Assembly (NCBI GenBank): GCA_009760855.2
Contig: WPIO01000076.1
Span: 126,001 to 190,000, forward strand
DNA length: 64,000 nt
From: Cristatella mucedo
Lineage: Eukaryota; Bryozoa; Phylactolaemata; Cristatellidae
Direction: 5' to 3'
Numbering within the stretch: position 1 is the stretch's first letter; each line of letters starts with the position of its first letter. Under the pieces are notes generated by a model, which saw only the letters and a program-made list of their open reading frames with translations, did no database searches and was not told where the DNA came from. The translations under genes were made by a program, and so were the position numbers. Of the stretch, positions 46,230 through 55,999 are shown piece after piece.

Positions 46230-46970
46230 TATCCTAGATGTGCAATTGGTTGATGACTGCCTTCCTGCGTTAGCTTACAGCTAATTCTACTGATTGATTA
46301 AAATATTTGCTAAAACAATCAACAGAAATGATCGCCCTTTAGGCTACTGTTCTCGCTCAGAAAAGAACCTGCTTAAACTTTTAAATGAAATTTCTATGAC
46401 CCCTACCACAAACAATGTGTCAACGTGGCAGTGGAAAACTAAAATGAGACAAATCAACAAAAGCTCTCTTTCTTGTGTCTACTCATCGTCAAGCAGTTAC
46501 TAAGTAGGTGCACTGTAATGGTAAGGCTCTGAGTTGTTAGTAAGCAGCAGTCACGAGCCTCGGCAGTATATGATGGAATTTCATATCCTGCAGTATCACT
46601 GAGCTTTTACAGTACGTGATTGAAACCACGAATAGCTGTTCCCGTGAAAAACACTTGGCTGCCTCACCAGAAAGAACCTATCTGATTTATGTTGTTCTAT
46701 ATTGGTACAGTAACTGACACGCCCAATAGGTAAAGAGAAATTCTTGTCACTTAAAATGGGTTCTTATTGGGAGAGTAAGGATATTTCTAAATGTAGCTCT
46801 AGATCGTTTGATTTCCAGATCACACATTTCTAGGTGACCAATAGGAATTGCCAAATTAATGAAAGCTCTAGCAAAGAGAAGTTGTCTTTAAGAATTTTTT
46901 CACATCAGTACTATGAAAGGAACTCGATACTCAACTTCCTACTGAACAAGGGTTATCCGAGGAACTAGCC
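46230..46970. other. Unassigned sequence before island II
   Basis: No repeat or gene recognised. A 69-codon plus ORF at 46,294-46,503 is unremarkable. Confidence 0.35.
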
Positions 46971-47398
46971 ATGGCAACTGACAATGAATCGGAATCTGAT
47001 TCCGACTCTGACGATCCTGATTATGACTTTAATCAAGAATCAGAATCGAGCACCGAATATTATTCGGAGATTGAATACGACTCCGACTCCTAGTCGCATG
47101 TTAACAACAGAAGAGATTTACGACATGATTACAACTTGTATAATATCATATATCAATGGACTGTTCTAGAATTCTTAGTTGTGATCAATCACTAGATCTC
47201 GCATTCAAAAGTTTTTAGCTGAAATGGGAAGGCACCAATCCTCGAGTCGTTAGGCATTCACTTGACGAACTAATAACTGATCTAGTCACCTGTTATCTCG
47301 ACATCTTACTAGAGTTCTGCGACCCAAATGATAGGCTCATGGAATGCTGGGGTGAAGTAATCACAGCGTTAACCGAAGCCGAAAACAAGCAACAGTAA
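46971..47398 (+). pseudogene. Acidic-headed small gene remnant, island II
   Basis: An ATG at 46,971 in good start context (GCCATGG) opens 40 codons of very acidic sequence (NESESDSDSDDPDYDF, then TEYYSEIEYDSDS) to TAG at 47,091. One frame over, translation continues with RMLTTEEIYDMITTCIISYI. A third frame then reads CDQSLDLAFKSF, TAG at 47,216, then an uninterrupted 59-codon run (47,219-47,395) with VVRHSLDELITDLVTCYLDI and ECWGEVITALTEAENKQQ, to TAA at 47,396. The pieces lie in order, so this looks like one gene of about 140 codons broken by two frameshifts and one nonsense. No family recognised. Confidence 0.4.
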
Positions 47399-47518
47399 TC
47401 TAAGAATAAAACGAGGTCTTAAGATTGTATCGTCGACGTAATTACTATATCAATGTTTGTGTATTTGCTCATTTGCGTGTGTTTTCTAACTTTGTATAGG
47501 AAAATGTGCTGAGCATTG

Positions 47519-48074
47519 AGTATTACTAATCAAAACTTCACAACGTCTGAAACTCTTCTAAAAGAATACATAGATTATCATATTAGGTCACGGATGACTG
47601 CTTATGATGCACAAGCACTTGATTGAGACATCTCAGTAATAACTGACAATTCAGTAAAGAAATTTTATCTTGACGAGTGCGATGCCGAAGCACAGAAAGT
47701 AATTTCAGCTGGCATAACTCAAGTTACTGCTGACCCCAAAACTACTGTTACAGCAAAGGTTGATAGTCTTCTTGATACTCCAAGCGAAATTTCAGGATGC
47801 ACCGCATGGATTGCTAACCAATTGCCAACCATGTCCACAGTTATCTCTGGAGTATCAGGAATGAAAAAAAGATATCTCAGGTATGGTAAAAGACGAGTGC
47901 TATGCCATCCTACAATACATCTCAGACGGAACGATTGCGAGGCAAAAGGCTGCTATTGCTGCTGTTGCTGCATCTTCGGCTTCATCTACGGCTTCATCTG
48001 CAACATTTGCAACATCAGCTTCATCTTCAGGTTCAACTGTTACGCCTGCTTAGACTACAGCAGTTCCACAATAA
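47519..48074 (+). pseudogene. Serine/alanine-tailed protein remnant, island II
   Basis: A frame from 47,519 runs ETLLKEYIDYHIRSRMTAYD, TGA at 47,624, then VKKFYLDECDAEAQKVISAG and LDTPSEISGCTAWIANQLPT up to a run of seven A (47,864-47,870). After a one-base slip there, the next frame reads DISGMVKDECYAILQYISDG and ends in a low-complexity alanine/serine tail (TASSATFATSASSSGSTV), with TAG at 48,051 and TAA at 48,072. About 180 codons in total. The homopolymer slip is a simple explanation of the break. The helical body with an A/S linker is protein-like but not recognised. Confidence 0.45.
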
Positions 48075-48092
48075 AAAAAGTAAAGCTTTAGT

Positions 48093-48360
48093 ATGGCAAA
48101 TAATTCTAATAGAAACAACGTGTACTGATGGATTGACAAAAGCTCAAGGCCTGAAATTTTTAATTTTAAGAATTGTGTTTTCCTTATGGGTTTCATGAAA
48201 GACATTTGGGTTTCTTTGCTTGAAACATCAAGACAAGTGCTTGAATACCAAACTCTAATGTACAGATTCGAAGATGTCTGGCACTTTTTCGAAAGTTCGA
48301 GATGGTACTGTTTTCGAAGAGCTTCTTAAAGATCTTAAAATTGAACAGTTAGTTCTATAG
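48093..48360 (+). pseudogene. Small gene remnant, island II
   Basis: An ATG at 48,093, 18 bases after the previous gene, opens a frame with TGA at 48,126 that continues FNFKNCVFLMGFMKDIWVSL and EYQTLMYRFEDVWHFFESSR to TAA at 48,327. From 48,301 another frame reads DGTVFEELLKDLKIEQLVL to TAG at 48,358, which probably is the original C-terminal continuation after a frameshift. Tight spacing and the same orientation as its neighbours suggest a compact gene cluster. Confidence 0.4.
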
Positions 48361-48548
48361 TATCAGAAGCGTACTCGACAAAAAATGAGACAAAAAGACT
48401 ACGAAAACCATTAGGCTCAGGCTTATTCAAAGGATTCACGGAGCCAGAAGAATGTATGCAAGAATCGTTAGATTGGAGAGTTTAAACTTCAAAAATGTTA
48501 TGTCCTTTTCATGGCCACACAATTGAACTTATTTTAGAGGATACAACT

Positions 48549-48975
48549 CTAACAACAATCAATATTCAATATCATCTTTTGACGTCTGAGCAACAACCTC
48601 GTATTTGCGAAAACCTCAGTAACTTTTTGAAAATGTAACACTTTTTCCCCCCATGTTATCACAATAATATCTCCTCCTATTGGAGGGTTATCAAAAATAC
48701 TGAAGTCGTATAAATTGTGAAATACTAAAAACATGTCAGTCTCTCTTACACCATCTTCCCAAAGTTTTCTTAGAGAACATATCAACTTTAAATTTTTAAT
48801 TAATACTTCATTTGTATCCTTTATATAAACTTCTATATAAACTTCTCTCCAATTAACAGGATTACAGATTGCTTTTTTTCTTTTTCTAACAGTCGAAGGT
48901 GCGCGTAAATTAATCAGATATTTTGCTCCTATCGTTGCTCTTTCTATTTGTAATAATTATAATATTATTACTTGT
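48549..48975 (-). CDS. Unrecognised minus ORF of about 140 codons, no clear start
   Basis: The minus frame ending at 48,549 is open back to an AT-rich low-complexity tract near 48,975, well beyond the first ATG at 48,785. It reads RAPSTVRKRKKAICNPVNW, then VYIKDTNEVLIKNLKLICSL, then DMFLVFHNLYDFSIFDNPPI and GGDIIVITWGEKVLHF. The composition is convincing for a folded protein of mixed alpha/beta type, and no stop interrupts it. There is no start codon at the 5' end of the frame, so the gene may be truncated. It faces the plus-strand island II genes. Family unknown. Confidence 0.4.
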
Positions 48976-48999
48976 TATTTATAATATTAATATTAATAT

Positions 49000-51900
49000 T
49001 AGTATTTATATCTCGATACAAAAGAAAAAATATCAAGGCCGTTTGATGTGTTATATGTTTCCACTATAAAGATAGTTTACCCTTACAAGTAAAAATGAGT
49101 AGCTGTTCGAAGCGCTTTTTTCAAAATCATTTGAGAAGTTTTAGCAGAGTCCACATTAAGAGTTGAATGATGCATTGGTACTTCAAAATTTCATGTAAAC
49201 TGCAGTAGAAGACCTAGTATGGGGACCTAAAAATCTGCGACTTATATAACTATTCTTGATCTTTATTAAGCATGCTACCTTTAACCATCTGATCCTGCTT
49301 CCTGTGCAGCAAGTATAAATGACCTAGAAAGAGATTGAGTTTTCTGAGGACGCTTTATTAAGTGTATTATCATTATTATTGATTAGTGTAGAACCTATAA
49401 CTTTCTGTAGGACACACTTAATCAAGAGAAGAAAGGGCTAGGATTAGGGATCATAACGTTGGCTTTAGGGTTTAGGGATTAGGGTCCTGAGGGGATTGAT
49501 TACTATTCAGTTCGAACGAAAGACCTTGCGGTTGAAGAAGAGCACACACATTACCTCCTTAAAACCAGTGCATGTTGGCAGTACAATAAAAAGCACTTCC
49601 AGATCCATTCACTACGAAATTAAAGGCTGATTGTCCCTTAAAGACGCTGTAGTTGATCCAGTTAGCTTACTTAAAAGGGTGTCGCGAGTAGATGCATCGG
49701 TCAAATAAGATAGTTCTCGCGAATCCGTCAAACTACACTTAGAAGAGATGCTCTACCTCGACCAAATAACGTATTCTCCATCCTTAATTCTACTATTCAG
49801 AGGGGTTACATAGGTCTATTATCTATTTTGGTGAGTTTTAAAAGCACTTGCGTGTCTTTGATTTTACTAAAAATATAGTGCGTGTGTGTGTGATTGCATA
49901 TGGGTTTGTGCGTGATTGTGTATGTGCTTGTGTGTGTGCATGTATGCTTGCGTGTGTGTGGGTTTGGTTCGATTTGCACAAGGTCACACAAAATTGGATA
50001 TACAAAAATCTTGCATGTTCTTGTCACATATCAATAACTAATATGATAACGTGATCAAGCAGTAATCCAGATAATAAAGGACTAAGACCTGGCGATAATA
50101 ATAATTACAAGTGATTTTGATCATTTTTAGTTGAATGAATAGAGTTATTGTGGCACAATTGCAATATACCTTACTGAGGTACACCGGTATTTGGCGATAT
50201 GGATTACAGCCTGTTATACAGCCTTGTGCTTTAAATCAATTTCACCACTGGGTCTTTGCCTAGGGATAAGGCTCTCGAATTTTACCACCCATGTGTTTGA
50301 TTTTAAGAATCCTAAAAAAAATTCTCTAGAATCTTTTGCTGCTGTAGAAATCATTCCCTGTCAGCTTTCCGATAATCTGCTTGACTATGTGTTGCTCATT
50401 TTAAATAACACTCATTTTGTTGAGGTTCTCTTGCCACCAAACTAGAAACTATACCTTCATGATGCTGATATCTTGTAGGTTGTCACTTGACCTCCACGTT
50501 AGGTACGAATAAACTTACTTATGTGCATGCATCTTCATCCAAATGGATTCACAGCTCACGTATGCCAAATAGAATCTACATCGCAGCTATAATGCATTTC
50601 TCCTGCTAAGGTATAACTCATATTGATGTAACGTAGTTTACCCTGACAAGCAGGATGTACTTGGTTAAGTAACACTATTAAAAGCTCACACAAAAAGAAA
50701 CACACACACTGGACTAGCACATTTTACCTCATTGCTGATTAGTCAAGCGTACAAGCTACGCCGAGTACACAACAGTAGCAGTGTAGGAATCGTCTCCTGG
50801 CAACCTTCAGCAAGCGCTTTGCATAGATTGAGCATCTACCTGCGTGTGCAACAGGAACGACTGGTTGCGGCTTCTCACAATTGGCAGCCACCGAACTATG
50901 CATCACAAAAGCAAAATCGATTGTTGCTTATGTAACACAGAGTGTTGTTAACACTGCCCATTACCTGTAGGCAGGTGTGATTGAAAACGCACACATAGTG
51001 GAGGCTTTAATTTATGGCTGCATAGTTTTCACTAGAAACTGTCGCTTTGGAAAGTGTAAGCCATAATTGGTGGTTCACGGCTTACATCGTAGATTTCCGG
51101 CTTGGAATATAGGCAACAGATCACTTTTACTGCACCAAGTTTAAGGTTTAGCTGGGAAGCTTGAGGTTTGCAATGTTTTGATGCATTGCTATTTCACATG
51201 CTTAGCTTATGGTAATAGCAGGGTCATTAATGTCAAAGCGATAAGCATATATTGCCTACTGGAAAGGGGAATGGATATTCAAATCTGTTTCAAGAGACAC
51301 AGCCCTAGTAGCATAAACCATGATTTTATTGACAATATAGATATCAAACAAGGGCAGGTAGTGTGCAGCCCTCCACAGCTGGCTGAGCAAAACCATGCAG
51401 GTCAAATGGTTCGCCTCTTTCCTCCATGGTAAACTTAGCACACACCTAGGCGTGGCAGCACGCTAGCTTTCTTACTCATACTTTTCAGAAGAGCTCCCGG
51501 GTTGTAGCTGAGATTCCAATCTCATCATGCGATTGGTCACTACCTGGGTTCGAGCAGCCGAGTACACGTACGAAGAGTAGTGGGGCAGCTGCAAGCACCG
51601 ACCCTTCTACAGGAAGTCACACTGAATGTGCGATAACTTCGTGATCTTCTGATCCAAAGCTTTCGCAAAAGCATCTTGTCGACCAGGAATTTTCCAACCC
51701 GTTCTGTTGATCCTGGAAGGATCCTACAGCGATATCCGTTCGGACCGTATGTCAGGCAGTAGTGAAAGCCACCTAGACCAAGAAACAAAGTTCTTAGAAG
51801 TCTGTCTGCTGCCTCCGAAAGCAGTGGCAGAAAAATGAGGCAGCCAGCATCCCATGAATTGGCTCTTGGATCTTGGTCGGCAAAACTCAGGCTGGGTAAC

Positions 51901-52595
51901 CCAGCAGCGACCACAATACCTTAATGATTCGGATTCTGCTTCGGCTGGTTTTAATGCCACAATTTGCTGTCGCTGTGAGGAAGGAAGCAGAGCTGCCCTA
52001 ACGCCCATCACGTCTGATGTGTCACTTGCGACTGACGGTGCAACAACTGATTGTGGTGCCGAGTGAATAACGTATGGGGTGGTGCCATCTCTGTCTCGCT
52101 GGCGGGCTTGGTTTGAAGTTTTCTTCGGGAAAGTAACGATTCACATTCGGGCGACACTTTAAGCATACAGAGCACATGGAGCACTCAAATGTGGCCACCC
52201 TGCCATGCGGGTGGAGTGGATGAGGGGGCATGCTTACTGTGCTATCGCTGAGTTTTGGGTCAGTGAAACAACAGAAACGATACGCAAACACATCCTGTAA
52301 TATACCAGTCCCTGCAGAGTTAAGTGTGGCCCAGATGCTAGGGTGCAGGGCAGACAGAGGCATTGCTACTAAAATCAGGCTCTGGGCCATCCAAGTTTGA
52401 TTTGGATAGGGTAAAATGAGGCCAGAAGACCAGTGTAGGCCAAGTATCCGAGTGGGCGTGAGTGCCCTAGCAGCTAGGGGTCACTCAGGAGGATCCACTG
52501 AGCCTGAGTAGAACCAGACTGGAAGTCGGCCTACCAGCGAACGACTAGGTTGAGTGCTTGAGGTACTCGGAGCAGTGTTGGTGCCCTCACTATCT
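49000..52595 (+). repeat. Repeat family D, copy D2
   Basis: Direct-orientation partner of D1, with a LINE A-like tail at 49,290-49,380, a short imperfect TG tract at 49,878-49,970, a block shared with D3 (50,110-50,480 versus 62,810-63,180), and the coding remnant. LINE A9 abuts its right edge, interrupting D at the point equivalent to about 46,156 in D1 (CCTCACTATCT in both). Confidence 0.6.
51500..52560 (-). pseudogene. Repeat D coding remnant (D2)
   Basis: Minus ORF 52,390-52,022 reads LVAMPLSALHPSIWATLNSA, then HGRVATFECSMCSVCLKCRP and ARQRWHHPIRYSLG. The first and second parts align with the D1 segments around TLVTKPLFALNPSGRATLKF and GSVATFECLVWSA. Frames near 51,900-51,480 match the D1 DQQN region (SFQDQQNGLENS). 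Conservation at protein level in two strongly diverged DNA copies is the evidence that D encoded a protein. Stops and frameshifts throughout. Confidence 0.4.
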
Positions 52596-53664
52596 AATAC
52601 GAATAATATTAACAATAATAATAATGCACTTGATAAAGCGCCCTCAGAGAAATTAATCTCTTTCTAGGTACGTTTCATTTGCTGCAAAGGGAAATGCAAT
52701 TGAATGGTAAGTAGAATCATGCTTGAAAAACAAACGAGATGAATATTATGGTTAGGTGTGACATGCATGGGTTCAGCATGCAAATGTGGTTAGTGGCAGC
52801 ATGCATAGTGTCAGCACACATAAGCACATCAAGGACGAATCACAGGGATCAACTAAATGCTGTTTTAAATGGGCGTGTTTTTACGTTCATTTTAAATGTG
52901 GTTAGGTCAGGGGATGTTCTGACGCAGGTCGGGAAGGAGTTCCAGGCTTTGGGAGCATACGAACTAAATGCACGGTCTCCAAAGGATTTGAGGCTTGTAT
53001 GAGGTATTTGCAGACTGTTGGATTCCGAAAAGTGGGTGGTACGATGCTTGGCCTGATGGGGTAGTATATTTGAGAGATAGGCTGGAGCCATAGAATAAAG
53101 GGACCTAAAAGTGAGCGAAAAAACCTTGAAGTCAATCCGTTGCTTGACTGGTAGCCAGTGCAGGTCGGCGAGAAGTGGAGTAATGTGGCAACTGTGACGC
53201 TCACGACAGACAAGCCTACCTGCTGAGTTTTGCACCAAGTGCAATCGTTTGATCGCACATGCTGGTGGGCCAGTAAGCAGTGAGTTTCAGAAGACTGGAT
53301 GTTACGAATGCATGGACCAACTTAGACGTGTTATCTTTATCTAAACAAGTCCGAATTTTAGCAATGTTAAGGAGCTGAAAATAGGCAGATTTGACTGTGG
53401 AGCTGATATGGTCGTCTAAAGAGTGGTCGCTTCGGAATATGAGACCTAACTTTCGAGCTGATTCAACTGGAGATATGCTGGTATAGCCAATTTTGAGAGT
53501 CAGCCTTTCCAATCTCTGAATCACACTGGGTTTGCCCATAACTAGTAAGTTAGTTTTATCGTCATTTAGTTCTAGAAAAGTTGCTGCATTTCATGTGCGG
53601 ATGTAATCAATGCATGCAGCAAGTTAGTTGAGAGAATTTGAGGTGCTCGAAGGCTGGGAGGGAT

Positions 53665-54165
53665 CCAAGTACAGGTAAAGTTCTTACGCTGACCCATAAG
53701 GCCCGCCACGGCTTGGCTCCTTCATACCTAGCTGAACTGCTGCATCAGTTTCAGCCTGTTGGCGCCCTCAGGTCCTGTGTGGACAATAAATTAGTTGTCC
53801 CATTCCTCAGCTTAAAGACAGTTGGCGAAAGAAGCTTTAGCTCTGCAGGTCCTAGACTGTGGAACTCGCTTCCACAACTGTTACACAACGACATCTACTC
53901 TCCAACTGCCGACTACGGCTCATCTTTTTCAGCAGTCCTGAACTGCTACTTCTATGCTACTCACTATCTCAACTGCTCTCCTGACTCTGCTATGCTCCCC
54001 ACTTTCTTTTTGTTGCGTGAGACGAAGTCTGTTGGCTACCGAATGCGTACCGAAAGCCGCTTAGGCTGTGAGTGAGCTATACAAAACTCTCCTGCGTAAC
54101 ACCCACATGGTCTTTATGACTTTGTGGAGTTACTGACGGAGATACATTACCTTACATTACATTAT
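53665..54165 (+). mobile_element. LINE family B copy B3 nested in LINE A9
   Basis: The plus ORF 53,638-54,075 joins A9 antisense sequence to family B codons from KVLTLTHKARHGLAPSYLAE onward, ending SRLGCE; B1 is nearly identical over this stretch. The 3' end reads through ATGGTCTTTATGACTTTGTG to TACCTTACATTACATTATATTA. A9 sequence resumes at once (ACAACTGAAATTCATCTGC). The left junction is ambiguous within about 20 bases and I see no clean target-site duplication. Confidence 0.85.
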
Positions 54166-55515
54166 ATTACAACTGAAATTCATCTGCATGGAAGTGAAAG
54201 CCTAGATTGTGCTTGGCAATCACATCAGCAAAAGGGAGAGTATAAACCGTGAAAAGAACCGGACCTAGCACGGATCTCTGAAGTAGGCCATATTTCAGAG
54301 GTACCTCAGATGATCTTTGTACATTCACGTCAATACTCTGGAGATACCACTGAGATATGACCTGAACCGCTGCAGAGCAGTGCCAGTGATGCACAGGCAA
54401 AATGAGAGGTGCTCTGGAAGAACTTTGTGATCGATGGTATCAAAAGCTGCCGAAAAATCAAGCAAAACAAGCAGAGATACTCTACCCATGTCTGCATTCC
54501 TAAGTAGGTTGTTGTATACCCAAAGCAAGGCTGACTCTGTGGAGTGATTAGCTCTAAAGCCAGACTGGAACCTACTAGCAAGGTGTGAGGTTTCGATATT
54601 TGAGTGCAGCTGGTCTGCCACGACCCGTTCCAGTGTCTTTGATAGGAATTGTATAAGGGAGACTTGGCGGTAGTTGCTTAAGTTCTCTTGGTCTAGTGTA
54701 TCTTTCATGAGAAGTGGCCTGACTACAGCTTTTTCGAAACGTGCTGGAACATGACCTGAGGCTAATGACATATTAATGATATTAGTTATGCGTGGCAGCA
54801 GCAGATCAATGCAACGTAGGGGCAGGACAGTTGGAATAGGGTCCACGGGACTTGTTGTCTTCTTTGATTGAGATACGAACTTTAGGACTAGATCACAAGT
54901 GACCTGTTTAAATTCAGACTTTGAGGTGCAGCCAGGAACCGAGGAACAGCATTCTAGTGGGGAGGTTGTCATCGCAGGGATGGATTCCCCGATTTTGTCT
55001 ATCTTCTGCACAAAGAATCGAGAGAAGCGATCGGCTTGATCATCATTAGGATCATCCGGTAAGGAGCTAATCTGGGAACGGTTGAGGATATGGTTTATTG
55101 TCGACATCAGCATTTTTGGATTGTGCCTCTGTGATTCAACAATGTTTCTATAGAAGTTAGACTTGGCCTTTGCAAGGATCGATTGGTACGACCTACAGTA
55201 GTCTTCAAATGCCTGTAGAAGGAAAGTTAGTCCGGATCTTGTGTATGCTTTTTTTAAGCTTCCGTTTAGTAGACCTTGCTAGTTTAATGTGTGTGGTTAA
55301 CCATAGGCCGTCTGGGCGTGGGGCACACAGTGCGCTTTGTCAGAGGTGCAAACTCGTCGAGCGTGTCAGCTAGTGTCTTGTTGTAGCTATCTACAAATGG
55401 TGACACATCGGAGGTAGGACTGAGCAGCAGAGGTGAAGCAGATATTCTCGCACGGACAGCAGCGATGTCAAGGGTCTTGAGGTTTCGCGATTCACAGGTT
55501 TTTTTCAGAGGACGA

Positions 55516-55551
55516 TGTAGATTGAATGAGATCTGTAGATTGAATGAGATC
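55516..55551. repeat. Perfect 18-bp tandem duplication in A9
   Basis: TGTAGATTGAATGAGATC occurs twice in a row. A3 has one copy at the equivalent place (near 20,770), so it is private to A9. Confidence 0.9.
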
Positions 55552-55604
55552 TGCATGTGGTCAGATAAGCAGGATTTGGTAATATTCGGTGATGAAAAAC
55601 CGCT

Positions 55605-55928
55605 GCGTGCGTGTTTCACCTTCGTATAGTCACTTTTATCACTGTCCACCAGCCATTCATAGACGGCAAAAGCTCCGCCGGTTAAATACAAGGGCATGAG
55701 TGGGGCAAGATCGTCATATTTAACCTTGTTCGTCTTGGCCACGGAGTCCAGTCGACGTACCCACGCGACGAATTCCTGCTTGCCGTCATAAGGTGCGGTT
55801 TTGCCTAGCATTACCATTGATGCCGTCGACTCCATCCCACGAAATAGCTCGTGGTTCGATGCGCCTTGTACAAAGAACGCCTTGCACCAACAACAACAGT
55901 TTATTCTACTACAGAGCAGAGGGAGCAC
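55605..55928 (-). pseudogene. Gag-like N-terminal domain fused to LINE A9 reading frame
   Basis: A minus ORF starts at 55,928. From a methionine near 55,835 it reads ESTASMVMLGKTAPYDG, then FVAWVRRLDSVAKTNKVKY, then LAPLMPLYLTGGAFAVYEWL. The pattern (aromatic-x-x-W, helical pairs, then a P-L-x-L-x-G-x-A-x-x-x-Y motif) is that of retrotransposon gag capsid N-terminal helices. The frame stays open across the junction at about 55,604 into the LINE A endonuclease tail, giving 214 codons. The DNA just upstream includes AATAAACTGTTGTTGTTG, which could be the end of an LTR, but no second LTR was found. It could instead be LINE ORF1; I favour an LTR-element gag. Confidence 0.5.
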
Positions 55929-55999
55929 GATTTCACTGAAACCTCTGGTAATACGAAAGTTCGAATAAGGAGTTCTACTGCGTCATAAATATAGAGCTA

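Larger units (their letters stand above)
41050..46230 (+). repeat. Repeat family D, copy D1
   Basis: Aligns with D2 at 41,130-41,430 versus 49,080-49,380, at 41,440-42,060 versus 49,380-49,870 (for example AATAACGTATT and TATTTTGGT), and at 44,160-46,200 versus 51,240-52,590. It aligns with D3 at 43,680-44,060 versus 62,170-62,560. It contains a LINE A-like 3' tail (41,330-41,430) at the same place as D2 (49,290-49,380). A LINE A fragment with an embedded SINE lies inside. Confidence 0.6.
52849..55600 (-). pseudogene. LINE A9 RT and linker, frameshifted and interrupted
   Basis: Minus ORF 55,113-54,325 covers linker and N-terminal RT (FQSGFRANHSTESALLWVYN, LLVLLDFSAAFDTIDHKVL). It loses frame near 54,345 where about 14 bases are missing. 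The next frame (54,400-54,167) carries SVLGPVLFTVYTLPFADV and reaches the catalytic box, which reads HADE rather than YADD, before B3 cuts in. Beyond B3, 53,539-53,216 and 53,244-52,849 hold the C-terminal domain, separated by another small deletion near LVHAFVTS. An 18-bp perfect tandem duplication (55,516-55,551) repeats QISFNL. Not functional. Confidence 0.82.
52598..55604 (-). mobile_element. LINE family A copy A9, split by LINE B3
   Basis: Minus orientation. The 3' tail is at 52,598-52,635 (AATAATATTAACAATAATAATAA), followed by the stem, the C-terminal domain, the RT, the linker and the last part of the endonuclease at 55,560-55,604. B3 (about 53,665-54,165) lies inside the RT just past the catalytic box. 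A9 extends further 5' than A1. At its 5' end it is joined to a gag-like sequence. Confidence 0.82.
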
